A stretch of 16,839 bases of DNA from the NCBI GenBank assembly GCA_003598085.1, contig QZKU01000005.1, positions 1-16,839 on the forward strand, read 5' to 3'. The notes under the pieces were generated by a model that saw nothing but the letters and a program-made list of their open reading frames with translations, ran no database searches and was not told the DNA's origin. This document shows, in pieces, positions 7,730 through 14,076 of the stretch; position 1 is the stretch's first letter, and every line of letters begins with the position of its first letter. The DNA comes from Candidatus Abyssobacteria bacterium SURF_5. Its GTDB lineage: Bacteria; Abyssobacteria; SURF-5. The position numbers and the translations under genes were made by a program.

Positions 7730-7758
7730 ATTGTATCCCAAAGGATACTGAAAAGCAA
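7730..7758 (-). promoter_or_regulatory. Toxin-antitoxin promoter
   Basis: On the minus strand: TTGCTT (7753-7758), 17-nt spacer, TACAAT (7730-7735). Transcription would start around 7723, at the toxin GTG itself, suggesting a leaderless toxin message. Confidence 0.6.
7733..7748. promoter_or_regulatory. Operator-like palindrome of the toxin-antitoxin operon
   Basis: A perfect inverted repeat, GTATCC-CAAA-GGATAC, fills most of the spacer between the -35 and -10 boxes. This is where an autorepressing antitoxin would be expected to bind. Confidence 0.6.
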
Positions 7759-7774
7759 GTCGTCGGATTTCCAC

Positions 7775-8090
7775 TGATTAAAAATCGCCTGCCACGCGTC
7801 TCAGCGGGATCACGGGGCTTCGCGTGACCTCTAGCGGGAATCCATTTTAAGGTGTTTTATCCGCAGATTCCGCAGATTCTTGAGGAGTATTGGAACCGCC
7901 GATGAACACCGATGAACGCCGATGTAGGGGCACGGCGCGACGTGCCCGTTAGCACGATTGGAAAAACGGGGATTCAGGGATGGGTTTTGGATAAGATTCC
8001 TTTGAACAGGAGGTCGCAGAGGGAACGGAGGGAGGAGACATGGGAGCGGGCTAGTAGCATTCTCCCGCACGGGATTACCGGCCAGCGCTG
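7775..8090. repeat. Gene-free stretch with interspersed repeats
   Basis: No gene is supported. The segment 7872-7900 repeats 3863-3891 with two mismatches, followed by tandem GATGAACACC/GATGAACGCC units. A GGGCACG/CGTGCCC inverted repeat with a 6-nt loop lies at 7927-7946. A purine-rich GCAGAGGGAACGGAGGGAGG tract lies near 8014-8033. The composition resembles the 3546-4061 stretch. Confidence 0.5.
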
Positions 8091-8092
8091 AT

Positions 8093-8121
8093 TTGACTTT
8101 CCGTTTTCCTTCCGATAGAAT
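8093..8121 (+). promoter_or_regulatory. Sigma70-type promoter (cassette copy B)
   Basis: TTGACT (8093-8098), 17-nt spacer, TAGAAT (8116-8121). It is nearly identical to the promoter of the beta-helix gene. Confidence 0.7.
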
Positions 8122-8166
8122 TTAGTTCTTCCAGGGAACCCACAGAACAAACATGCGGAGGGCGTT

Positions 8167-8256
8167 ATGCATTGGATGCGCCGGACACTTGTCGCTTTTG
8201 CCGTTCTTCTTCTCATTTCCTCTCCTGCGATTGCGAAGGCCGCAAAGACAGAATAG
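8167..8256 (+). pseudogene. Signal-peptide-only ORF (29 codons), gene remnant
   Basis: An ATG at 8167, with GGAGGG just upstream, starts a 29-residue product consisting of a Sec signal peptide: an MRR basic start, a hydrophobic core and LLISSPAIA as the cleavage region, followed by only about six residues and TAG. It closely matches the signal peptide of the 9540 gene (LFLISSPAIA). The mature protein is missing, so this is probably the 5' end of a lost or deleted gene, although a real small secreted peptide is not excluded. Confidence 0.6.
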
Positions 8257-8390
8257 AAGTAAGGATTTGAGATGTCTTCTTGTGCATTGTCTTTCTCTGC
8301 GCTCTTCGCGTCTCCGCGGTGAAAAAAGCTTTTATAAAAACAGCCTTGAATTAGTCACTCTAATTGGCCTTCTAGAATATTCGTTTTTGA

Positions 8391-8549
8391 GAATCAAAAT
8401 GCCATATCGCAATTATCTTGGACAGCAGTGAAGAAACCTTTCAAATCCCGCGCCGCGCGGAATTATCTGATGTTCCGCTTTCGAAAATTATCTTGGACAA
8501 CAGTGTCCGCATGAAGAGAATTCGGGAGATTGAAGGAAGTTTCGACTAA
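8391..8549 (+). pseudogene. Open 52-codon gene tail without a start codon
   Basis: An open frame after a TGA at 8388-8390 runs to TAA at 8547-8549. Its composition looks coding (for example PRRAELSDVPLS and RMKRIREIEGSFD), but it has no in-frame ATG except one near its end. It contains an internal repeat: AIILDSS and KIILDNS are encoded by a 20-nt DNA repeat (8411-8430 and 8486-8505, one mismatch). It ends 2 nt before the methyltransferase ATG. It is probably the tail of a decayed gene. The family is not recognised. Confidence 0.35.
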
Positions 8550-8551
8550 GA

Positions 8552-9322
8552 ATGGGATTGACTCGGGCCGGCGTAATGGACTCACATATTCTGTATAAGA
8601 GTCTCGCAAAATATTATGACAAGTTGAACTCTCACGTTGATTATGAGGGCGAAGCGAAATTTGTCCTGGAGATGGCGAAGAAACATGGCGTCCGCCGGCA
8701 CGGCAGCTTGCTCGACGTGGGCTGCGGAACCGGGAATCATCTTCGGCTTCTCAGGCAGCATTTCGACGTTATTGGAGTCGATGCCAATGAAGGAATGCTC
8801 AAAATAGCCAGAGAAAAGCTTCCGCAGACTCCGCTATCCGTCATGGACATGAGAACACTGCAACTCAATAAGAGATTCCAAATAATAATCAGCATGTTCG
8901 GCGCGATAACTTACAATCGGAATCTCGAAGAATTGTCGCAGACTCTTCTGAACTTCAAGAATCATCTCGAGTCTGGAGGAATAGCGATCATAGATATGGA
9001 GTTTTGTAAGGAGTACTGGCTCGAAGGAAAAACGTGGATCACGACCGTAATCGAAGACAACTTCACCCTTGCGCGGATACATACATCAACCGCTGAAGGA
9101 GATGTCTTTCCTTACCGGCCGCTCTTTTTGATCAACGATAATGGAAGGATCGATTTTCAAATCGATGAGCACAGACTCAGCATCTTCAGATTGCGAGATG
9201 TTCTGGAGATGCTGGACGAGCATGGATTCCGGACTACCGCTTACCATGGCTTCAGCCAGACCTCATGGAGCGAAGAAAACCCCGGCAGGCCGGTACTTGT
9301 TTCTTCGCTGCCGGGGCTATAG
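8552..9322 (+). CDS. SAM-dependent methyltransferase, DesVI/TylM1-like
   Basis: A 256-residue class I methyltransferase. Motif I is LLDVGCGTGNHL (about residues 50-61), the acidic end of strand 2 is VIGVDANEGML, and the post-I block is MDMRTL. Then come IIISMFGAITYNRNLEEL and FKNHLESGGIAIIDME. The order and wording of these blocks resemble the N,N-dimethyltransferases of deoxyaminosugar pathways (DesVI, TylM1), where SMF and HLxPGG are conserved. No sugar-nucleotide genes lie nearby, so the substrate is open. The 8552 ATG follows the preceding reading-frame tail by 2 nt. An in-frame ATG at 8576 is an alternative start, and neither has a strong Shine-Dalgarno. The gene ends in CGGGGCTA (9312-9319), which is complementary to TAGCCCCG (9361-9368) downstream. 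Confidence 0.88.
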   Translation: MGLTRAGVMDSHILYKSLAKYYDKLNSHVDYEGEAKFVLEMAKKHGVRRHGSLLDVGCGTGNHLRLLRQHFDVIGVDANEGMLKIAREKLPQTPLSVMDMRTLQLNKRFQIIISMFGAITYNRNLEELSQTLLNFKNHLESGGIAIIDMEFCKEYWLEGKTWITTVIEDNFTLARIHTSTAEGDVFPYRPLFLINDNGRIDFQIDEHRLSIFRLRDVLEMLDEHGFRTTAYHGFSQTSWSEENPGRPVLVSSLPGL

Positions 9323-9368
9323 AGCGCGGTTTGATGATAGAATCTAACCGGCACGGGCGTTAGCCCCG
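9312..9368 (+). terminator. Inverted repeat after the methyltransferase gene
   Basis: CGGGGCTA (9312-9319, overlapping the gene end) pairs perfectly with TAGCCCCG (9361-9368). A smaller nested hairpin GGGC-GTTA-GCCC lies at 9355-9366, with a short T run (GATTTT) shortly after. It is a weak intrinsic terminator at best. Confidence 0.3.
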
Positions 9369-9464
9369 AGTGATTTTAAGTCCGAACAATCATTTCCTGC
9401 CGAACATGGGGCGGCTCAGAGGCTTGCAAATAGGGGCTTTTTAGTGTCCTTTGTTAGCATCCGG

Positions 9465-9611
9465 ATTTGACTTTCCGTTTTCCTTTCGATAGAATTTAGT
9501 TCTTCCAGAGAACCTACGAAAGAACTAATGGAGGGTATTATGCACAGGGCACGGCGAATACTTCTTGTTCTTGCAGTTCTTTTTTTGATTTCCTCTCCTG
9601 CGATCGCCACC
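9465..9611 (+). repeat. Promoter plus signal-peptide cassette, copy C
   Basis: This copy has the promoter, Shine-Dalgarno and signal-peptide coding region of the beta-helix gene. It matches copy B over promoter, leader and signal peptide, and copy A over the promoter. Confidence 0.75.
9467..9495 (+). promoter_or_regulatory. Sigma70-type promoter (cassette copy C) of the beta-helix gene
   Basis: TTGACT (9467-9472), 17-nt spacer, TAGAAT (9490-9495). The predicted start near 9502 leaves a leader of about 38 nt. Confidence 0.75.
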
Positions 9612-11060
9612 ACGTATTATGTGCCGGATGATTTCAGTACAATTCAGGCGGCGCTCGATGCGGCTACTGGCGGCGATATTATCGTTGTCCGTGACGGCAC
9701 CTATACGGGTGCCGGAAACAAGAATCTCGATTTCAAGGGAAAGGCGCTGACACTACAATCTGAAAATGGACCGGAGACGTGCATTATTGATTGCGAAGGG
9801 AGCGGAAGGGCATTCTACTTTCACTCAGGAGAAGCGTCGACATCCATAATAAACGGCTTCACTTTTATGAACGGTCGCGCAAATTATGGTGGCTCTATAT
9901 ATTGTTCCTCATCTTCACCAACAATCTCGAATTGCTATATTCGCGGAAATGCCGCTGATATTGATGGCGGCGGAATTTACTGCCGGGACTCCTCTTCTCC
10001 GACAATAGGCAACTGCACAATCGATGGGAACTCAGCTCTCAATTATAATGGCGGTGGCATTTATTGCGTGTTCTCCTCATCGCCAATTATAACCAATTGT
10101 ATTTTCACGGAAAACTGGACTAATCATAGTGGTGGGGGAATCCATTTAACCGCCGGTTCATCCGCGAAAATCAGCAACTGTATCATCAACAATAATGTCG
10201 CCCATATTTATCATGGCGGTGGCATTGTTTGTGCTGACCATTCTTCACCAACTATTCTTAACTGCACTATCAGCGGAAATTCTGCTAGTAGTCAAGGTGG
10301 TGGTATTTACTGCAGGGACCCCTCATCACCGATTATTAGTAACTGTACAATAAGTGATAATACCGCTGGGGTTACATCCGGAGGGCTTTATTCGGAGAAT
10401 TCCTCACCTGCTGTGAATGGTTGCATTTTTTGGCAGGATGCTGCACCTACTGCACCTGAGATAGGCCTTTATCTTTTTGCTTCAGTTACTGTAGCTTTTA
10501 GTGACATCGAAGGCGGTGCGATGGCTGTGTATGCGGACTCCGGCTCTACATTGGACTGGGAATCTGGGAATATAGATGCCGATCCGCTTTTTATGGGCGC
10601 TAGTGACTACCACTTAAGCATTGGCTCGCCCTGTATTGATGCGGGTATTGATATTGGTATATATGAGGATATAGACGGCGATATCCGGCCACAAGGCGAA
10701 GGCTTTGATATCGGAGCCGATGAATTCGTATTTGCTCCCTCCCTGTTACAGATAAATCTCCAATCGCCCACCGATGGCAGCATCTTATCTGCTCCTCCCA
10801 TCTTCACTTGGATTGCGGACGCTGGCGAAAGTAATGCTTATGCGGTCGATTTCTCATTGCCGCCCCTCGTCCCATTCTGGTCCACATATGAAAACATGCA
10901 TCTGATCATCTATGACACCACGTGGACAATGCCGCTTTGGATGTGGGACCGAATTCCATCGGGGAAGCGGGTTTACTGGCGAGTGCGAGGCGTGGATTTG
11001 AGTCTTAAGCCGCTATCGGTCATAGAGAGCGATGAGGTCTGGTCGTTTTATAAGGAGTAA
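9540..11060 (+). CDS. Secreted right-handed parallel beta-helix protein
   Basis: A 506-residue protein. The start is set at 9540 because GGAGGG (9530-9535) lies 4 nt upstream; the ATG at 9528 is in frame but overlaps this site. A Sec signal peptide ends at SSPAIA (about residue 23). The body then opens with YYVPDDFSTIQAALDAA, the usual beginning of NosD/pectin-lyase-like parallel beta-helix proteins. Repeated units of the type SSPTISNCTI-GNSA-GGGIYC occur about eight times between residues 105 and 290. A short D-x-D-G-D-x-R-P and G-x-D-x-G-A-D-E segment (residues about 375-395) is typical of the end of such helices. The last ~100 residues are a copy of the domain at the end of the propeller-like protein. 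Such folds bind or cleave polysaccharides or act as surface proteins; no catalytic site is evident. The next gene starts within about 30 nt. Confidence 0.9.
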   Translation: MHRARRILLVLAVLFLISSPAIATTYYVPDDFSTIQAALDAATGGDIIVVRDGTYTGAGNKNLDFKGKALTLQSENGPETCIIDCEGSGRAFYFHSGEASTSIINGFTFMNGRANYGGSIYCSSSSPTISNCYIRGNAADIDGGGIYCRDSSSPTIGNCTIDGNSALNYNGGGIYCVFSSSPIITNCIFTENWTNHSGGGIHLTAGSSAKISNCIINNNVAHIYHGGGIVCADHSSPTILNCTISGNSASSQGGGIYCRDPSSPIISNCTISDNTAGVTSGGLYSENSSPAVNGCIFWQDAAPTAPEIGLYLFASVTVAFSDIEGGAMAVYADSGSTLDWESGNIDADPLFMGASDYHLSIGSPCIDAGIDIGIYEDIDGDIRPQGEGFDIGADEFVFAPSLLQINLQSPTDGSILSAPPIFTWIADAGESNAYAVDFSLPPLVPFWSTYENMHLIIYDTTWTMPLWMWDRIPSGKRVYWRVRGVDLSLKPLSVIESDEVWSFYKE

Positions 11061-11090
11061 AGGGCGGTTTCTAGGGTGAGAGAGCGTGAA

Positions 11091-12935
11091 ATGCTGGATA
11101 CGTGCCACATAAAAGGTGCGTGCTCTTTCAAGTCAATGAGTAATCGAAGCATCTTCAAACATTCTCTTCTATTTCTCACGTTGCTTCTAGCCTTGCTGCC
11201 ACCCCTTCTGCTTTCACCTGAAACTGTGACCGCGGATATTCTGAAGACGGGACAGGGGCTGGAATTTAAAGGGAAATGTCTTGGAGTGAAAGGAAAATAT
11301 CTCCATTTCCGAACAGAAGAAGGAATAGTGCTCAAGTTTAGCCCTGACAAAGTGTCTGTTGAAATTGAAACCACTCCCGATGACGCCCCTTCTGATTCTC
11401 CACCGGTTGATGCCAAGGCAATGCGAGAGAATGCGACAGTACCGGAGGATGTTCCCTATACAGTTACGGCGTCGACGAGTGAGTATGAGGAAGTGGTTCT
11501 GCAAACAGGTGGCACGGTGAAAGGTTTGATCGAATCTATCACTGATGAAGAGTTGGAAATGAGTGTCATAACCGGTAAAAGCTCCATTGCCAATGCGACT
11601 TTTCCGATAGATCAGATCTGTGGAATCAAAAGGCTCACAGAGTCTTCAAGGGAGAAATTGAAAGAGAACATTCAATGGATAAGGCGGACCGGACCTGGCG
11701 GAGAGTCATTTAAAAGAGTTGGTCAGCCCGAACGTGGTTATGACCCAGTTGTTGGTGAATGTTGGAAACTCACGACCGCACATTTTCACATAGCTGGTGA
11801 ATCTGCTGAATCTTTTATCAGGGCCATTGCACTGAGAATGGAGCAGATGTTTGAGGCATATCATTCCTATTTCAACGTGCCAGTGTCAAACGAGCCTTTT
11901 GTAAAGATTCTGATTTTCCCTTCATACACGAAATATGCCAGGTCTATGGAAGCAAACAAGCAATTAGCTTCTCCCAGGGTTGCGGGATTTTATGTGCCTG
12001 ACTTGAATATGATTGTCACTCATCAAGAATATGAAAACTTTGCTGCTGAGGCTGAAACTTACGTATGCGCAATTGCTGAGATTGAAAGAAAGATCGCGTC
12101 ACTTCGTGAAGTGGTAGACGCCATGGATGGTACAGCTTTAACTGAGGCAAAAGAGGAAAGACGGGACATCGCTGAGCGAGAGCGGGCAATCAAGAAATAT
12201 GCAGATGACCAGATATACAGGCTTAATGAGAATAGCAAGGATATGGACCCATCTGAATACAATAGGAGAAGAGATCAGATAGAGGAGTGGAGGCGGAAGG
12301 AATTAGATGCAATCAACAAGGAATGGCGGCTTTCAAAGGAAAACTACGGTCGCACCCAGGAGTCGATTAGGGAACTGGATATCCTCATTTCGCAGAGAGA
12401 GTCTCTCCTGGACAGGGAAAGGAGATTCTGCCGGAGCTTACTGATAGAATTCGAAAAGAGTCAACTCCAAACACTATACCATGAGGCTTGGCATGCTTAT
12501 GTCGATCATGTCATTAAAAGGGATCAAGAGAATGCTGGGCTTCCCCTTTGGTTGGAAGAGGGCTTGGCCGAATTTTTCTCGAACAGTGAAATAAACGTCG
12601 CAGAAGTTCTTGTCCCCAGAATAGCCAAAGGTCGGCTGATTACTCTAAAACTGGCGGGGAACGATGGTCTTATTCCTCTCAGGCAACTGGTCCGATACAC
12701 CAAGAAAGAGGGGTATGCCGAACAAGCAGAATTATTTTACGCTCAATCCTGGGGATTCATCTATTACCTGAACGAAAAGTTTGATTTGAGAAACGAAGAT
12801 CTTCTGCTTCAGTATATAGACGATTTGGAACAAGAGGGGGATCCAATTAATGCTTTCGAGAGCACTTTCGAAATGAACTTGGATGTAATAGAAAAGGACT
12901 TTAAGGCCTGGATTCTCAGCCGTCCGATTGAGTAA
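11091..12935 (+). CDS. Secreted coiled-coil HExxH metallopeptidase-like protein
   Basis: About 614 residues from the ATG at 11091. A GTG at 11076 and an ATG at 11136 are alternatives; the last gives the most compact signal peptide but lacks a Shine-Dalgarno. A very hydrophobic Leu-rich segment (about 20-45) is followed by two similar small beta-rich units, one after DILKTGQ and one after EEVVLQTGG. A central region follows, then about 120 residues rich in Glu, Arg and Lys that should form a long coiled coil. Directly after it comes HEAWHAY (from His464), then LPLWLEEGLAEFF about 20 residues on. This is the HExxH-plus-Glu arrangement of gluzincin-type zinc peptidases, similar to DUF1570-like proteins. 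The product is likely exported and may remodel envelope proteins. It lies about 30 nt after the beta-helix gene, suggesting an operon. Confidence 0.85.
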   Translation: MLDTCHIKGACSFKSMSNRSIFKHSLLFLTLLLALLPPLLLSPETVTADILKTGQGLEFKGKCLGVKGKYLHFRTEEGIVLKFSPDKVSVEIETTPDDAPSDSPPVDAKAMRENATVPEDVPYTVTASTSEYEEVVLQTGGTVKGLIESITDEELEMSVITGKSSIANATFPIDQICGIKRLTESSREKLKENIQWIRRTGPGGESFKRVGQPERGYDPVVGECWKLTTAHFHIAGESAESFIRAIALRMEQMFEAYHSYFNVPVSNEPFVKILIFPSYTKYARSMEANKQLASPRVAGFYVPDLNMIVTHQEYENFAAEAETYVCAIAEIERKIASLREVVDAMDGTALTEAKEERRDIAERERAIKKYADDQIYRLNENSKDMDPSEYNRRRDQIEEWRRKELDAINKEWRLSKENYGRTQESIRELDILISQRESLLDRERRFCRSLLIEFEKSQLQTLYHEAWHAYVDHVIKRDQENAGLPLWLEEGLAEFFSNSEINVAEVLVPRIAKGRLITLKLAGNDGLIPLRQLVRYTKKEGYAEQAELFYAQSWGFIYYLNEKFDLRNEDLLLQYIDDLEQEGDPINAFESTFEMNLDVIEKDFKAWILSRPIE

Positions 12936-13200
12936 CGGTGTGAAGAGATACAAAGGGGGCACGTCTACCCATACGGATCATCACGTGACGCTAAGAGATG
13001 TGCTTGACCTTTGACCATGGACGCGGAGAAGATTCAAGACCTGGAAATTTCTTTATAGCCACCGGTTCAGCGAAAAAAGAACAGCAACCAAAGATGAGGA
13101 AGAAGATCAAAGACGGTCAGCAAGCTCAGGATGTTGTTAATAGTTAGACCTGACCCTCTTGTTTTCCTAAAAGGAATGGATTTGAATTAATAGGTCGAGA
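12936..13200. other. Spacer with decayed coding-like and repeat sequence
   Basis: No gene is supported. A lysine-rich stretch ending at TAG (13143-13145) could be the tail of a lost gene. The word AGACCTGACC follows at 13146, related to AGACCTGACA near 6970, so a repeat family is present. A GTTAGAC at 13143-13149 fits the integron R' consensus, but no partner half-site was found within the usual distance. Confidence 0.3.
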
Positions 13201-13800
13201 ATGACGCCAAAGTGGGAAAAGATAGCGATACTTACTTCTGCGCTAGCTGCGTTTGTTGCCGCTGTTGTGGCTGCATACCAGGGGTGTTTAACACGTGAAA
13301 CCATCCAGATTTCACAAGCCACGACTCGCCCTTTTATTGTAATAGAGCCAGCGTCGCAACCTCACAGCCTTGACGTAATAGTTCTACGAGCAAAGAATAC
13401 TGGTCCAGTGCCTGCTCGTGTTCTATATGAGTCCGGAAAAACTTGGGTGGCATCAAAGCCTTTAAGAACAGCTGTTGATTCGGCGTCTCACCACGTTTTA
13501 TATCCGACGGAGGCAGTTGTACTATCGGAAATTACCCTTGGTTCTCCTCAGTTAATATTGGAGGGAAAACAAGACCTCCGTATCGGATTCTGCACTCTCT
13601 ATGAATCCATAAGTCCAGGAGATACTAGAAGGTGGGTGGCGGAGTCTTGGTTTTTCTTTAATCCAAAAAACAGAAAACTCGAGATTTGGAAAAGAGATGA
13701 AGGTTCAGAAAAGGCTGATGTGTCTGCTTGCCATATTGACGAATTGATTCCAAAGGAATGGTTCGAATCTTTGGAGCCACCTTGGAGAAATAGAGAGTAG
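13201..13800 (+). CDS. One-pass membrane protein of unknown function
   Basis: A 199-residue protein that I do not recognise. An N-terminal membrane segment (residues about 8-27, ILTSALAAFVAAVVAAY) has a short positively charged front, so it is an anchor or uncleaved signal. A TRPFIVIEPAS segment leads into a predicted beta-rich domain of about 120 residues with VIVLRAKNTGPVPARV, reminiscent of an immunoglobulin-like sandwich. The C-terminal 40 residues are charged (NPKNRKLEIWKRDEG). The Shine-Dalgarno is weak (AGGTCGAGA next to ATG). The stop is followed after only 3 nt by an attC-like hairpin, so the gene may be, or derive from, an integron cassette. It precedes the QueC-like module by about 280 nt; a functional link is possible but unproven. 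Confidence 0.75.
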   Translation: MTPKWEKIAILTSALAAFVAAVVAAYQGCLTRETIQISQATTRPFIVIEPASQPHSLDVIVLRAKNTGPVPARVLYESGKTWVASKPLRTAVDSASHHVLYPTEAVVLSEITLGSPQLILEGKQDLRIGFCTLYESISPGDTRRWVAESWFFFNPKNRKLEIWKRDEGSEKADVSACHIDELIPKEWFESLEPPWRNRE

Positions 13801-13803
13801 AAG

Positions 13804-13874
13804 TCCGAACTATGCCTTGCAGCTGACGGGACCTCCTCTGCGCTTCGTTCCCACAACTGAGAGCCACATTCGGT
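13804..13874 (+). other. attC-like recombination site candidate
   Basis: A 71-bp imperfect dyad lies directly after the 13201-13800 stop codon. The outer arms are TCCGAAC (13804-13810, R''-like) and ATTCGGT (13868-13874, R'-like); five central bases pair. The inner arms CAGCTGACGGG and CCCACAACTG pair with one extra base on the left side, as in attC sites. CTGAGAGCCAC before the right arm also resembles known attC spacers. The right arm begins with A instead of the conserved G of GTT, so the site may be degenerate. Confidence 0.4.
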
Positions 13875-13991
13875 AAAGAGCGAGAAAAGCAACGAACCCA
13901 CAGCTATAAGATGAAAATGGCGGCACGGAAAGTCCTTCTTAGAACTTTGAACATTGAACCGAAACTTGACAATCTGGTTGAATTTTAGGGG

Positions 13992-14022
13992 TTGACGGCG
14001 GACGAGATAGCGACCGTCAACA
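13992..14022 (+). promoter_or_regulatory. Perfect 8-bp inverted repeat before the QueC-like pair
   Basis: GTTGACGG (13992-13999), 15-nt loop, CCGTCAAC (14015-14022). It could be an operator, an RNA hairpin or a read-through signal, since it begins 3 nt after the amber at 13986. It lies 54 nt before the ATG at 14077. Confidence 0.45.
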
Positions 14023-14063
14023 AGACGAGCAATCATTTTCGAGAATTATTAGAACTCATAATC

Positions 14064-14068
14064 AGAGG
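14064..14068 (+). promoter_or_regulatory. Shine-Dalgarno of the 14077 gene
   Basis: AGAGG ends 8 nt before the ATG at 14077. Confidence 0.55.
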
Positions 14069-14076
14069 TTGATGCT

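Larger units (their letters stand above)
8091..8256 (+). repeat. Promoter plus signal-peptide cassette, copy B (truncated)
   Basis: The first 50 nt match 9465-9514 with two mismatches and include the promoter. A Shine-Dalgarno and a signal-peptide ORF follow, as in the beta-helix gene. Similarity ends shortly after the signal peptide, where a stop codon occurs. Confidence 0.75.
13911..14072 (+). pseudogene. Small ORF upstream of the QueC-like pair, interrupted by an amber codon
   Basis: One frame runs from ATG 13911 for 25 codons (starting MKMAARKVLLRTLNIEPKLD) to TAG at 13986-13988. It then continues in the same frame for 27 more sense codons (LTADEIATVNKTSNHFRELL and beyond) to TGA at 14070-14072. 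Both halves look like helical protein. The frame ends 4 nt before the next gene's ATG, as an operon member would. An 8-bp perfect hairpin begins 3 nt after the amber. It is either a recent pseudogene, a sequencing error or a read-through gene. The family is not recognised. Confidence 0.4.

Noticed and set aside
9355-9366. GGGC-GTTA-GCCC hairpin as a clear rho-independent terminator
   Set aside because: The stem is only 4 bp and the T run is short and displaced, so it is kept only as a low-confidence part of a longer inverted repeat.
13143-13149. GTTAGAC considered as the R' arm of a second attC upstream of 13201
   Set aside because: No GTCTAAC-like partner arm lies within 60-140 nt upstream, and the word AGACCTGAC around it matches another intergenic repeat at about 6970.
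13966-13971. TTGACA considered as the -35 of a promoter for the QueC-like pair
   Set aside because: At 16-18 nt downstream the sequence is GGGGTT-like, with no acceptable -10.
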